Counted from the stretch's first letter, positions 47,040 through 59,409 are shown. The stretch: 64,000 nt of DNA from Trichobilharzia regenti (GCA_944472135.2 OX235265.1:48271459-48335458), one strand, 5' to 3'. Numbers and translations: made by a program. Notes: a model not told the origin generated them from the sequence alone.

Positions 47040-49450
47040 ACTAAATAAGAGTCAGAGAGTTGTCAATCGATATATTATTTTCGCTAGTAATTACCGTTCA
47101 CAAAGTGTGAAGTTTATAGGCATAGCTTACATGTCTTTCTACAATTTTGACATAAACACGTCTGCCTGAGAAGCATACAACAAGGCTTCCTATTCCAACA
47201 TCATCAATTTGTTTAAATGTTTTCCCTTGAAAACTAGATCTTATGTTTTCTATGTATGTTGAGACTTTATCTTTGATGTAAGTGGAAGGTAAAGGTGATT
47301 ATACTTCACTACTTGTGATATTATAGCGAATGAAATCGACAGCCTCGTTGAATGGAGTATTAGTGAACAAGTGTTCTTTGCCAGCTAAGCACATTACCTT
47401 ATATCTTAAGGCTCATAGTGATCAGGATGTTAACAATAAAGAATGAGATTTTTATGAATTGTTTTGATCAAGAATTTCTTACAAGTGTAACCAAGTTGAC
47501 AGTTTCATGATGTGAAGAATTCGACATATTTAAGATTGGTCCTAGTAGGTTTTTTCGGGAGGCTGTAAAACTGGGACGGGTTGGGTTCGATGGGTTTCAG
47601 TTTTATTGGTATGCACTTTTATTTTATTATTGTCAATCATGCCAGTTGTGAAGTGATTACATAAAACCTCCGAAATAATATCATTTCTCAATATTTGTTT
47701 TATTATTTATTATTATTTCCTTTAATTCCTAGAGTAACATAGGGCTTCAGCCGCCGTCACCATTGCGTTCAGTTCTCTGCTAAAGTCTTCACCTGGCTTC
47801 AAGTCTGCCCACATGCTTTCATCTCCTCTTCACATCACCTCCTCCAAGTCATCCCACCCCGTCACTGACGACCAACTCGCCGCTTCCCTTTCGGCCTGGT
47901 TCCAGTCGAGCGATGGCTTTTCTAGTGATGTCACTCACTTGATGGTTTCCTCAGAGTATGGCCAGCCAATCCATCTCCATTTCTTCCTACCTATTTGTTG
48001 CACAATCGGTTCCCGGTTGATTCGCTCATCGCCAGAGATCCCTGTTGGTGATCTTTTCTGACAGGCCATCTGATCTTGAGTATTGAGCGAAGACAACTGT
48101 TAATGAAAGTCTGAAGTTTGTTTGAGATGCTCTTTATGACGCGCAGTGCAAGTCTCTGATCCGTATAGTAATTGGCACTGACTTCACATTGGAGTTGAAA
48201 ATCCGGATCTTATTTTTTTGATTCTGAGTGCTGTTGACCTCCACACAGACTTGAGAGTAATGAAAGGTTGTCTTGCTTTTCCAATTCCGGCTTTGATATC
48301 CTCGTCAGTTCCGTCCGCCTGTATTTGAAACGATGATTCCCAGGTAGGTGGGTAGGTGAAGGAGGTTGTTTCTTTCAGGTTCCTCCCATTTATGCTGATT
48401 GTTGTCTGTTGTTGTTGTTGCTGTTGGTGCTGGTCAGGAATCTTCATCACCTCTGTTTTCTCTATGCTCACCTGAAGTCACATCTTCTCTGGATGCTTCT
48501 TCTGCCAACTTGTTGCTTTTTATTTGCATATCTTTCAGTTTGTGGGTAATCAAAAATATATCATCGGCGAAGTCCAGATCCTCCAAGTTTATTTTATGGG
48601 TTCATTTTATGCCTGTTTCAATATTCGTATTCTTAAAACCCTATTTAAAAAGCTGTTTTCCACATTATTAGGAACAGAATAACTAAATCCTACTTTTTCT
48701 ATGAAACCATCATTATCAAGATTATTTTATTATTAATAAATAAGTCAAATTAAGTTTATGATATCTGTTCACTCCACCATAAAACTAATTTAGTACACAA
48801 ATATAATTTCCATAATATTCAAGTAATGAATTAATTCGTTTTGACATGATGAACAGATTAAACAGTTCACTGCACCTTGATTCCATATAACAACTCATGC
48901 AATGAACGCTAATATGAAGTTATATGTATCGACTCGTTTACTTATTAACCTTAATTTGTCAGTTTTGCCTATATAAGAATTCTTAGTTTAAATTTGAAGG
49001 GATAGAATAAGTGTATTATGTTTTTCTTTTTTTTTGAATTAGGTTGGTGTGTTTCTCATTTCATTTCACGTCTACTAGAACAGTTCAAGTGTTCTGGTGA
49101 AAACCTGACAGTAACGTTCGGTATACAGCTGAATTTAAAAGTGCATTCAAAAGTATTCTCAAAAATCTAGAAGCAGGAATCTAATGATTTACTGAGAAGT
49201 ACTAAATATAAGAGTTTATCAAAATGCCGGGTAAACTCGGAAAAATATTGTGTCATGAGGAAGTAAACAAAATGTATGCTATATGCTTGGTAGCATTACT
49301 GCTGTAGCTTGAACTACTGACAATTTTCGTAGGTAGTTTATTGTGTTTGATGTCTTTTGCAAGAATATGGATTAATTTGCAACAAGGAGAGATGAGGGAT
49401 CCTTGTAAAGCATTATAGAAGGCATACACAGACGATTTTATCGTCTAGAC
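47040..49450. other. No gene outside the RTE fragment at 47705-48615
   Basis: 47040-47704 and 48616-49450 are AT-rich with no recognised repeat or open exon. Confidence 0.5.
47705..48615 (-). pseudogene. RTE-like retrotransposon 3' part
   Basis: The open piece 48471-48184 (minus) reads KTEVMKI, a glutamine run, then TDEDIKAGIGKAR and LKSVWRSTALRIKKIR. That is the part after the RT catalytic core in RTE proteins. The rest decays toward GTTACTCTAGGAATTAAAGG and a TTA repeat at 47705, the family's 3' end. It breaks off near 48615 (5' truncation). Confidence 0.75.
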
Positions 49451-49692
49451 TTTTACTTCTTATTTTCCAACGATTTCCTTGCCAGTTCCTTGCTTTTCCA
49501 CAGACTGAACATTTGTTTATCTGCCTTACTCTTGTTCAGTCGCTGACACCTATTTCCGCAGCTCAGTAGTTTGCAGGCTTCTTGGCATTTGTTGATTGTA
49601 GCACTCATTAACTGCCCCGTGATTTTTATTAGCCCATTTACGTTTATAGGTCGTGCTGGATCCACTCAATGCAGCTAGCGAGAGATGATGTG

Positions 49693-50010
49693 GTTGTGCT
49701 CTCATAGCTGGATAGTTAATTTGCGAAGCTTTCATTGCCCTACTAGGCAACATCTTTGGCTCGTATTTCAATCTGATGTGAGGTTTCAGATTTCTCCCTG
49801 AGTTTATTAATCACCTCTCCTGATGACATTGAAAGTGATTGCTTGTTGTACAATCAAAGACCAATCACTTTCAATGTCATCAGGAGAGATGATTAATAAA
49901 CTCAGGGAGAAATCTGAAACCTCACATCAAATTGAAATACGAGCCAAAGATGTTGCTTAGTAGGGCAATGAAAGCTTCGCAAATTAACTATCCAGCTAAG
50001 AGAACACAAC
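49693..50010. repeat. Long near-perfect inverted repeat (148-bp arms, 22-bp spacer)
   Basis: Arm 49693-49840 is the reverse complement of 49863-50010 without indels and with about five mismatches. The spacer is 49841-49862. Both arms carry the same sequence, e.g. AATTTGCGAAGCTTTCATTG and TCCCTGAGTTTATTAATCA. A transcript would fold into a 148-bp hairpin. Confidence 0.92.
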
Positions 50011-50039
50011 ATAAGAAACATCCACCTGAGTTATAAATC

Positions 50040-50283
50040 TTCTCCATCATATCTGGAAGTATTGACCCATTCCATGAACTAATGAACCAGTAGCTACGTT
50101 TTCGAGTTTCTGTCTAGGCTTTGTAATGTACTTCGCAAAAGAATTGTCCTTTTTGCTGTCGAAACCAGTGAATCTCCGTCTTTCCCAAGCTGCAAGTTCA
50201 TGAAAACTCTGTAATAGCTTCTGTCTGTCTGCTAGGCTGTCAAACGTCAAAGTCAGTTGCTCTGAGACGTCCTCCAAAGTCAT
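50040..50283 (-). pseudogene. Unrecognised coding-like segment beside the long hairpin
   Basis: A 78-residue open stretch on minus reads LTLTFDSLADRQKLLQSFHE, WERRRFTGFDSKKDNSFAKY and TKPRQKLENVATGSL. It is charged, helix-like and compositionally protein-like, unlike the chance frames around it. A second open piece (ARKSLENKK end; 49665-49453) and a third frame (INKLREKSETSHQIEIRAKD in the hairpin arms) lie beside it. They may all be parts of one mobile-element or host gene. I do not recognise the family. Confidence 0.4.
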
Positions 50284-50959
50284 CTCTACATTTACTGTAC
50301 ACGAACTTCTTTAGACAACTTGAACTCGACCCCTCAGCAGAGTTCTCTGCATCATCGGACTAGAAGTCGGATCATTAATGCCTACTAATGAAGTGATGGT
50401 TTGGGACTGCTATCTCGGAGACCCGGATGTCCCTATCTTCGAAAGATGAAAGCCATGAACGCATCATCAAATCGGAAGCAGAGACACCAAATGTCACAGT
50501 GAAACACAGTAGTAATTTGTAGCAGACTGTTTATGGCAATGAAAGCATCTCATATTTTTCAGTGCTGTTTATGAAAAGAAACTGTGCACTGTGTTTCACG
50601 GTTGTGTAATCCTAATGTTATAGGAGGCGACTTAAACTAATTTAAACCTTTGGGCTTTTGCCACAATCCGATTGGATAACTTTAGATGCCTGAACTTATT
50701 TAACTAATAAAATTAGTTATTTACTGGCTTAACTTTCCTAGTATTTGTAATGTATATTTGTCAAGTAAAAGAAATTGTTCTCACCAGTTAGGACCATTCT
50801 GTTTCCTCTATTTTTAGGGACATAGGGGAGGCTTAATAGACCGGTATTCAGTATTTTGTATTCGGTCTTCAGTTGAGTTGCATTTCAGTACTGTGCCCAC
50901 AAATCAGAATTATAACTGATCATATCAGAGAATATATGACAAATTGTGTTTGATACTGT

Positions 50960-51460
50960 TGTTTCATGAGTTGGATGGTTGAATTGCTAAGCTGCCATTG
51001 TCTTTCTGGACAGCATCTTCACTACTTAATTCAAGATCAAGTCAGAATTCGGAATTCTCAAAGAATGAAATATCCGTCTCTTCTCGTGACCATAAATGTA
51101 ATTGATCGCCACTAGAATTCGCCTTAGGATAGTGTCTATTTTTTAATTAAGCTGACTTCTAGTATTTGACCTTGGATACGAAGATGGAAGGAGTCAGCAT
51201 AGTACTACTTTTCGCAGTTGATGCAGTCATTCTAATAGATGAAGCTGACTTTGTCGTTCTCTTCTTCCTCATATGGACATAACCTCTTCATAATCATCAT
51301 AAAAGCCGGAAAAATTCCAAAAATTCACTTTGGATTGAAGTTGTTGCTGCAGATTTTGTCTAGAAATAAAATAAAACTCTCGTCATAAACCATCCAGCTC
51401 AGAGAACACAACTACACTGAATACACTCATCTGATCTACAAATCTTCTCCATTATTTCAT
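50960..51460. repeat. Diverged relatives of the hairpin arms, inverted
   Basis: 50965-51060 (TGAGTTGGATGGTTGAATTG, TTCTGGACAGCATCTTCAC) resembles the left arm at 49700-49790. 51385-51460 (CCATCCAGCTCAGAGAACAC, ACAAATCTTCTCCATTA) resembles 49990-50050. The two are in inverted order about 330 bp apart. Confidence 0.5.
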
Positions 51461-52149
51461 AATTTTAATCTTATGACCGTATGTTTAGAAGTCCATGATT
51501 AGTTAATGTATACGGGAAACGTGAGAGAAAATTCGTCAAAAACAATATTTCTCATTCACTAATTTGTGTTGTGTTGCTAAACGTGGATATTTCAATAACG
51601 TCTAAAACTGGAAGATAATTAAATCTCAAAGAAAAATATCAGTGACAACAGATCTTAGTATACCGATGGATAATTACCATTCATGTAAATTCTTAGTACT
51701 TCATCATTATCGGACTTATCATCGGTTTGCTCCAGTAGATTTTTAGTTCTTCGACTATCCGATACTATCTATTAAGCTTACGATATCAATGTATAAGCTG
51801 TATTCACACTACTAATACAATGAAATGAGATCGATAAGATTTGAGGTCATATTTTTGAAGGTAAACAACTGTCAGTGTCATGAAACCAAATAGTGGATAT
51901 ATGGTAATAGATTCATGCTTGCAGTTCAATTCTCATAATTCGAATTCTAGTAGAATTTCTTAACGGCCAGTTTAATAAGACTACTGTCGTTTAGTACAAT
52001 ACTAATCATTCACAGTGGTTTGTATAAAAACTCTGACAAAATGATTCTTAGATGATCGTAGGCGATGAAAAGGAAGCCGTGAACTTAGACTCCCTGCTTT
52101 TTGGAACTTTTCAGCACGTGTATCTGCAACCTTGTATTATTTATTAAGA

Positions 52150-52260
52150 AATGAAATACAGTTCAGTGGACAAAATTTACCTTATCGACAACATCATCTT
52201 CAGAAACCGCACATACGTATTTATATTTACCAAAAACGTATAGTAGTTTACTGTTGAGTA
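52150..52260 (+). repeat. Repeat inverted at 54235-54350
   Basis: ACCTTATCGACAACATCATC, TTCAGAAACCGCACATACGT and TTACCAAAAACGTATAGTA are found as reverse complement near 54250-54340 (about 90% identical by eye), at the outer edge of the GIY-YIG relic. Confidence 0.65.
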
Positions 52261-52559
52261 ACAAGAGGTAACATAATTGACACAATTACTCAAAAATGGG
52301 TTCTTAAATGAAAATCTACATAATAATCAACGACACAATGGAAGACAAAGCTTGAAACATCATAAGGTACAAACTGTTATTGAATGATAACTAAGATGGT
52401 TGAGTGTTGGCTTGACATCTGTGAAGAGGTCAGGAAAAGGTACACAAGAAATATGTGCATCTTACCTATTCTTCTTTGCTGTTCACATTTATTCTTTCCT
52501 GGATTGCTTAAAAAAGACTATGTCACATTTCGTAGAACTCTGAAGACTGTCAGTAGGGT

Positions 52560-52740
52560 GAGTGGTATCCCGGTGGCTGAATGGTACACGAGCCTGCTTT
52601 GTAACCGGAAGGTCTTGGGTCCAAATCCCAGTGGGTGCGTACTGCCGATGATTTTCCAAAACAAGGATGAAACAGCTGTCCAGTACTCCCTGATTTTTAA
52701 TGGTTCTCTAACTGATACCAATCCGTAATCAACTGGTAAA
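52560..52740 (+). mobile_element. Hammerhead-SINE copy nested in a CR1-like element
   Basis: Subfamily-2 head (CCCGGTGGCTGAATGGTACA), B box variant (GGGTCCAAATCCC), hammerhead segment (CCGATGATTTTCC, GGATGAAACAGCTGTCCAG) and tail (CTAACTGATACCAATCCG). It splits the coding relic of the element at 52440-53610. Confidence 0.75.
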
Positions 52741-52920
52741 GGAATTTTGTCAGATTGTGAGCATCCACTCAAACCGCAGCTCCAACCTTGTGTCTCCCCG
52801 GGTAAAACAGGAAGTCTTTTCAGAAGACTTTATGCACGTGCGTCCAAGTAAAAAAAATTCCACTATACCATATATGGCACGTACTTTATGTGGTAGAAAT
52901 AGTGTTAGTCATGAACTAAC

Positions 52921-53152
52921 TGTGCGTCGGTGGTATAGCGGTTTGGGTGCTCGCCGAACATACACATGGTCTGGGGTTCGATCTCCGGCCGATGCACTCC
53001 TTTACCTCGCTGAGCCAGAAATAATGCTGGTCAAGAGGAAAGGTTGGACATGAGGCTAGCAACCCCATCCTGTAAAAATAAAGACTGCTACAGAAACTTC
53101 AAGCCACTAGGTTGAAGCCCTATGTTCCACTGGGAACGTGAAGGAAAAAAAA
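52921..53152 (+). mobile_element. tRNA-headed SINE, long-body form, nested, with 8-bp flanking repeat
   Basis: Plus-strand copy from GTGCGTCGGTGGTATAGCGG to GGGAACGTGAAGG and an A8 tail. GAACTAAC at 52913-52920 recurs at 53154-53161 right after the tail, a likely target-site duplication inside the CR1-like fragment. Confidence 0.78.
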
Positions 53153-53639
53153 CGAACTAACTAACCTCCTCTGCACTATTAAATAAAACATTTCCCCCAA
53201 CCTTTCAACATCAAGCTTTGTTGTTATTGTTCTTCTTATATTTATAATCCTCACAATTTTTTGTTTTTATTTGTTTATTTTTTCATAAGTATAAGATCAA
53301 TTAAACTGTGTTATGACTGTTAATTTTGCCTTTCCCTTAACTATACTATATCAACAGAACATTAGATTCAATACTCTATAACATGCTAAAATTTCGAAAC
53401 TGAAAGGACAAGCTCACCGTTATTAGTATTATATTTATTATTCGCATTTTGTACTTTGAATATTTTGACTTTATACTGCAAATGTGGATAAATTCCTCTG
53501 GTTAATTTTGTTTTAATTTTATTTATCAGATGCAGTATTGTGACAGGTGCTGTAAATTCCATTCTATGTTATCACTACTGCTTTTTGGAATAAAGTAGAT
53601 TATTATTGTATGTAAAAGTGGTAATAGCTAACTAATTAC

Positions 53640-54345
53640 TAAAAGTAGAAGCAAATGGTTAGGGAATAGATTTAGATTAGAAGAGAGTGGAGCAGTAAAC
53701 AAAATGTTTCAGCACACTGTTATATTGACGAATTACCGGTGCCTCCACCATACACATTTGCCGAAACATAACGCTCCTTTTTCCATTTGATCTCACTTTA
53801 TAAATAATCTTAACAGACGACAGTGGTGGAGATGCACTGTTTGAGTAACACAAATTTTCGAGAATTGAGCAAGTAACTGTCTTGAATTGTCCTCTTACTA
53901 ACCATGACAGATAATGTTCAGAGAAGCGTTGAGGTGTGCGATTTTTGAGGCGAATATAACTAGCTCCACAGGAGCTTTTGAATTTATAAGCACACAATAA
54001 AGTGGCTCATAGTGGTATTTTGTTCACATGCATCCATTGCAGAAATTGATCTGTAGCTCAACCGAAAAGAAGGCTTCTCTCATCAAATTAGATAAGCTTT
54101 TTCAACGAGTTCACTTTTAATAGAATAACATTTTCAACCAAGTTTGATCAGTGTTCTATGTGAAACAGTGTTAAATGTGGAACTTACTATGTAATTAGCG
54201 AAATAAATGGTTCTCCTATTGTCTCCTATTTATAATTTACGGTGACAAAACTTCTATTACTATACGTTTTTGGTAAACATAAATACGAATGTGCAGTTTC
54301 TGAAGATGACATTGTCGATAAGGCAAATTTTCCTCACTGAGTTGT
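53640..54345 (-). pseudogene. Penelope-like element remnant, GIY-YIG endonuclease domain
   Basis: Penelope-like retroelements carry a C-terminal GIY-YIG endonuclease. The minus strand at 53997-53677 is open for 106 residues: CAYKFKSSCGASYI, then NRTPQRFSEHYLSW, GQFKTVTCSILENL and VKIIYKVRSNGKRSVMFRQM. The CxCG.xYIG..R.....R..EH order fits that domain, with the second glycine lost (YIRLKNR), so it is probably inactive. Upstream sequence to 54345 decays into several frames. The RT part is not seen. An inverted relative of its outer 110 bp lies at 52150-52260. A GIY-YIG protein of another origin is possible. Confidence 0.55.
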
Positions 54346-54395
54346 CTTTTATTTTATTTTACTCACCATTCGTCCTTTCTTAGATCCTGATATGT

Positions 54396-54593
54396 ATTTT
54401 TTTTATTTTTATTTTTGATTACAGCTTGATTCCACACCGTATTTTTGGTACAATTGTGGAATTTTCAGCGTAGATATCGGAAGCCCAAAATTCGCAGGCC
54501 GACCATAGATATCAAGTGTGCGTCGGCGTAGGCTCGGACCCCAGACCATGTGCATGGTCGGCGAGAGTCCTAAACACTGTGCCACCGACGCCA
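54396..54593 (-). mobile_element. tRNA-headed SINE with poly(A) tail, short form
   Basis: Same family as 38475-38669, with a T/A-rich tail and B box variant (GGCTCGGACCCC on plus). Confidence 0.78.
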
Positions 54594-56794
54594 TGTAGAC
54601 AGATAAACAATAGATTATGCATTATTGATGATATAGTGATCAAGGACAGTCCGGAAATAAACCAATCAGCACTGACCTACGTAAAATGACGCCCACTATT
54701 TTATTGATCATTATTATTTTAGGCTAATTGATATATCTAAAGTGATTTTTTAAATCATACATTATTGTGAGAAATATACTGTTCGGCAGTCGTCGTTATG
54801 TATCTTCGTTTAAGTAGAGCGGGCTAAGGAACAGGCGGCTATCGCATCATTTCATTCTCACTGTTGTTGTGAAATATGATAAATGTTGACACCATAACAG
54901 ATTTGAACCCACTCTACCCAATGTCACAGTCCGATATGTTACAACAGAGCTATTCGAGCTCACGATTTACCTTCTATAGAACTGTAATAGATACTCTGAT
55001 TGGTTACTAGAGTGCAACTAATATCAGATAACCAGTCCTCAGTGTTGATGCGGACAGCATTTTAGAGAAGTAAGTTTTATTGATATCCACTAGTGACAGG
55101 AACCGTAACATCTATAACGCACACACACACACACTGAAGCACGTCCGTAAATACACAATTTTCTTTTTTTTGTTGCAAAATTCGTAATTGCATTGTACAC
55201 TTACAATACGGAACGAAAATCTCAAGTGTTTGGGTATTTTTTACTGAGGTAAAAAAGGAACAGAAATAAAACAGCATTCATCCTAAGGAAATGAATAAAT
55301 ATTGGTAAAAGACGAGAAAATAACATTAAATTAGGGGCATAAAAATCCTTTAAAAAAGAGAAAAAAGAAAACCTAATTAACCAGTAAGTAATTCACAGTA
55401 ATCATATACATCTGACTAAAAATTATCAAAGTTTATTTTTTTTTTTTGGTGCGTAAGCGTATAGAAAATAGGTGAAAGTTGTTGATGTAAAAAAAAAGCT
55501 GAAAAGGAAAGACAAGCACGCTACACAGACAACTTGTGTTTCCGGTCTAGTCAAAGAGAGAACCATTTTCTGTTAAAAAAAGAGAAAAAAAAATATCATA
55601 CAGTAATGATGACTAAATGAAGTAGTAAGGTACTTCTGGCAAATTTACAAGCACACTAACTAACACATTAGAATAGTTTGATAAAGAGTTAAATATGTGT
55701 GCATATACATATATCCATATAATTCATGCAAGATAATAAGTCTTTGCTAGAAAGACAGTATTCTCTTTTTGCTGATTTAATCAGTAGAATTGTCAACTGA
55801 TGCTATCATTCAGATCTTGATGACAGTTGGTGTTGTAATTAATTATTATTGCCAATACTGGAAGGTAATATTATTCCTAATTTTCAAGCACAACACCTGA
55901 AAATCATATATTGGTCTCAAATTAAATAATTTCATAATTTACTAATATAGTGGTATTGCAGAGAGAGAGCAAACAAGACACTTGGTAATGGACACTTATT
56001 ATTAAGGAAAAAAGACACCATATTTATACATTTTCAGCCACATTTAAGGTCGATCAGGACAGGATTAGGACAATAAACTGTCCTGAATGGTTGCTGATTT
56101 TCTCAAGGCTAAACCTTGAGATTACCTCCTGACCAATACGTAAGCTAAATCCAGATATGAGGAAAAAAAGCACTTCTACTTTTGTAGCCACTGACTTCAA
56201 AGATTGTTTTTAATTTTGGCCAAATCCTGCATCAATCTGCGTCTACATACTACTGACAAATCTTGTCAATAGCACACACCAAATTACATTATTTTACTGA
56301 GTATAAGCACAACCTCTAGAAATAAAAAAAATGAGTTGAAACTAACAAGAGAAAGCCATAGAATTCAGATTACAAGCATAAAGAATCGATCAACAAAAAT
56401 AAAATGTAACTACTATGATATACTCAATTCATGGATAATCCCCAGCCAGGCATTAGTGAAAACAAAACAAGTAGATCAGCGAAGAGTCTCTTTTCGGCGA
56501 ATTCATTTTCTTAGCTGAACAATCGAAAATATATATGTGTTATTTTGTATATATCTCTACATTAAGTTTGTCAAACAAAATTACAATTGGTTAAGGTTAT
56601 TTTAGCTAAACAGGTGAAGATTGCTAAAACAAGTCAAGAAAATCGGGTGTTAGTGAAATTTGGGTAGTAACAAAGGTGATGAGTTGTCACAAACAGTTGT
56701 TAAAAGAAGTTATGTAATAATATTAGTAGTTTGATGAGTGAGTTTTACTCACGATACACACAAACAATTACGTAAGAGCTCTAAATGATAAACA
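54594..56794. other. No gene recognised
   Basis: AT-rich with A runs (55340-55600) and a CA run at 55118-55133. Weak third-family SINE similarity at 54850-55060. Confidence 0.5.
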
Positions 56795-57022
56795 CAAATA
56801 TGGGAGAGCGTCTCAATGATTCTGTGATATAGTACTCGCCTCACGTAATCTAGGTTGGACTCTCTGCCGACGTCTCACTCATAAAACCCTCTTAACCGAA
56901 AGCATGTACAGTAAAGACGGAATGTTTGACGTGCATCTAGCGACCACATCCTTTAGAAGACAATACTGCAGCCAATAAAGCTTAAAAACTAGGTTTGAAA
57001 CCAAATATTTCACTTGGACCCT
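56795..57022 (+). mobile_element. tRNA-headed SINE, long-body form, strongly diverged
   Basis: Body order is kept (ACGTGCATCTAGCGACCACA, AGAAGACAATACTGCAGCC, TTTCACTTGGACCCTAGTG). The head is barely recognisable. Confidence 0.45.
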
Positions 57023-57030
57023 AGTGAAAT

Positions 57031-57032
<2 letters not shown>

Positions 57033-57073
<41 letters not shown>
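57033..57073. repeat. (TA)n microsatellite
   Basis: About 20 TA units, directly at the 3' end of the diverged SINE at 56795-57022. Confidence 0.9.
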
Positions 57074-57076
<3 letters not shown>

Positions 57077-57429
57077 CCAGCGTTCAGTAATACTGTGTCC
57101 ACTACCTTGTATTTTATTTAATGTACGAGCATTGTTAAAATAATTCGATATTAGATACAGTTGACATAATCATTCTTATCTTGTTTTCGTTGCCATTGAC
57201 ATAAATAACAAAAAACAAAGTCGAAATATTTTGTAACATCTTTTGAATAAAACATCAGGCTAAAAGCTTAAAATAAAACGACAATATACACAAATAAATA
57301 TAAAGAATATTATTCACTGTAGGCGCATATACTGCTTTTTAACGTACAAGTACTATTTTTGTCACACATATGGAGTTGTTCAAGCCCTACTTCAATAATT
57401 AACTTTATGTGGTGTTGTAACGACCAAAA

Positions 57430-58085
57430 TCATTTCGTTGTCGTCTGAAAGCAGGGAAACGATCCGTTACGTCCTACTGCAAAGCCGACAAAACTTCTTT
57501 GAAAGAAGCACAGTTACAGAACACTCCGAAAACAGTAAAGAGATAGTTATTCATGGTTCGACATATGTGTGGTTCTGTCCAGTAATAATAATAATAGTAA
57601 CAACAAAGCTTCAAAACTACCTCAACACCGCCGTTAGGCAGCTATACAGACTATGTAAGTTTCTGAGTACAAAACAAATACTGTAGAACAAAATTAGTCG
57701 ACCGAAGTTGAACTGTAAGAAGCACCTTAGAATCAGATAGAATATTTCAAATAAGGTGGGATCAGAACTCTGTCCACAAGAATCATACACCAATGTCCCC
57801 AAGGTCAGAAGGACGTTGATTCACTCAAACAAAATCACCTCATAAAACAACACATTATGAAAAATTTCACAAGCACAAACAGAAGCATTACAATTATAAG
57901 TCAGACGGGAACAAAGACAAAAAATAAGGATTAGGTCAACAGACGATATGCACATGTCAGAACAATGATATACGGTCTAGGAGAAAAGAGAAAAATGATG
58001 ATAAAGTTATTGGAAACATCAAAATAAGCATCATTATTCCGATTAGATTGTTCAAGAGGAATTTTCCAAACAACTGTTACGATAA
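57430..58085 (+). repeat. Unclassified dispersed repeat shared with 14740-15430
   Basis: Second copy, with the block order given for 14740-15430 (TACGTCCTACTG at 57470; GACGATATGCACATGTCAGA at 57942). No coding function is evident. Confidence 0.6.
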
Positions 58086-59409
58086 GGCTGGGTTAGGGTG
58101 AAGCTAAGTGAGGCTAAATTTGTCCAAGATGTTACACAAATTGGGAAATCTAAATATGCGCCAAGACAAGTCGCAGTCTTTTGAGAGATCTTTTTTACCG
58201 TAATAATCCAATTAGTAGTAACTGCATTCAAGACATATCATAAATAGATCTGCTAATGTCTTTTTCGAAGACTGTAATACACTCTCATTAAATATGTTGA
58301 AACAGAAGAGTATAAGAAAGGGAAATAGTAGATTGAGAAAATTATAAATTTAAATGACACTTAATTAAACTTTTGGAGTCATATTACAATGATTGTTTTT
58401 CTGTCATATTCCAAGACTATTTCATTATTGGTTACCTGTTCGTTTAAGACACCAGTGAACTTCATTCTCTAAATGAAATGCACACTGGTTATACTCTGAA
58501 TTCATCATTCCAGAAAAACCCTCATAAATATTCACTAATGCATTTTGAGATTAACTTGCTTAACAATTGTTTCATGTGAAGTTTATCATTAAAATGGTAT
58601 TTCATTAAAAAGAGGTCGTTCTTTTCTAAAATGTCTGTTCCGACATTTACTTTAACTTGAATCTTTTACTTACAAAGGTTATTAGTCACTCTTGACACTG
58701 CTAGATAACCCTATGGTAAAGTGACTGTTTACTCTCATGACGGAGCATTTCTCCAAGTGGTTGAAAAAAAACAGCTGAAGTCAAGTTATCAGAAAGTTCG
58801 ATAACAAGCCATCTTACAGGCTTAAGATATGATATTGACTCTGTCAAGTCACTGACTTTTATCATCTAACAAGTAAATGGAAAGATGTTTGCATCTGTAG
58901 AGGCTTGTGGAATTAGAGTGCGTCAAGTAGATCTCTGTGTACAGAAGGATATGAGAGTCACTTTAAGTCTACCGCAGCAATATCTGTTATTAACATTAAT
59001 ATTTTATTTCATCTCTCATTATTATTATTATTACTTTTGACTCATTTAAAACTGTCGTTTGTCAGTGCGATTATCCTAACGCATTGTTTATCATTAGTAT
59101 TTTTACTCATTCTGCAATCCCTGACATTTTCAGGTTCTTTCTCTAGTTACTAATTATTTATTTAAGTAATGTCACTGAACTGTATTCCATTATGTTCCTA
59201 ATTTTTAATCTCTCATAACTGTTCCCTCTTACGTGTCTGAAATCAGCCTATGAAGAATTCACAGATGTCGTTTTGCATGAATGATTCACTGTAGTCTACT
59301 AATTAATCACTTGAATATCTCCCAATGTATTCCTTATCGTATAGAGAATTCAGGTAACAGGTTCTCCGGAGTTTTATGAATTCATTAAATCCTCCTTTAT
59401 TGAATTCAA
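58086..59409. other. No gene recognised
   Basis: AT-rich with ATT stretches near 59017-59035. Nothing matched. Confidence 0.5.

Larger units (their letters stand above)
52425..53615 (+). pseudogene. CR1-like element 3' part with two nested SINEs
   Basis: 52460-52560 encodes LPILLCCSHLFFPGLLKKDY then a TFRRTLKTVSRVSG stretch, as in the other CR1-like copies. It is split by the hammerhead-SINE at 52560-52740. It resumes with GSLFRRLYARASK-like and NSTIPYMARTLCGRNSVSHE sequence (52805-52920), is split again at 52921-53152, and ends near 53600 (GCTTTTTGGAATAAAGTAG). This order dates both SINEs after the CR1 copy. Confidence 0.75.

Noticed and set aside
50490..50615. GTGAAACACAG and CTGTGTTTCAC pair, considered as a spliced-leader or small-RNA gene
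   Set aside because: It does not match the schistosome spliced leader as I know it, and only a short inverted pair supports it.
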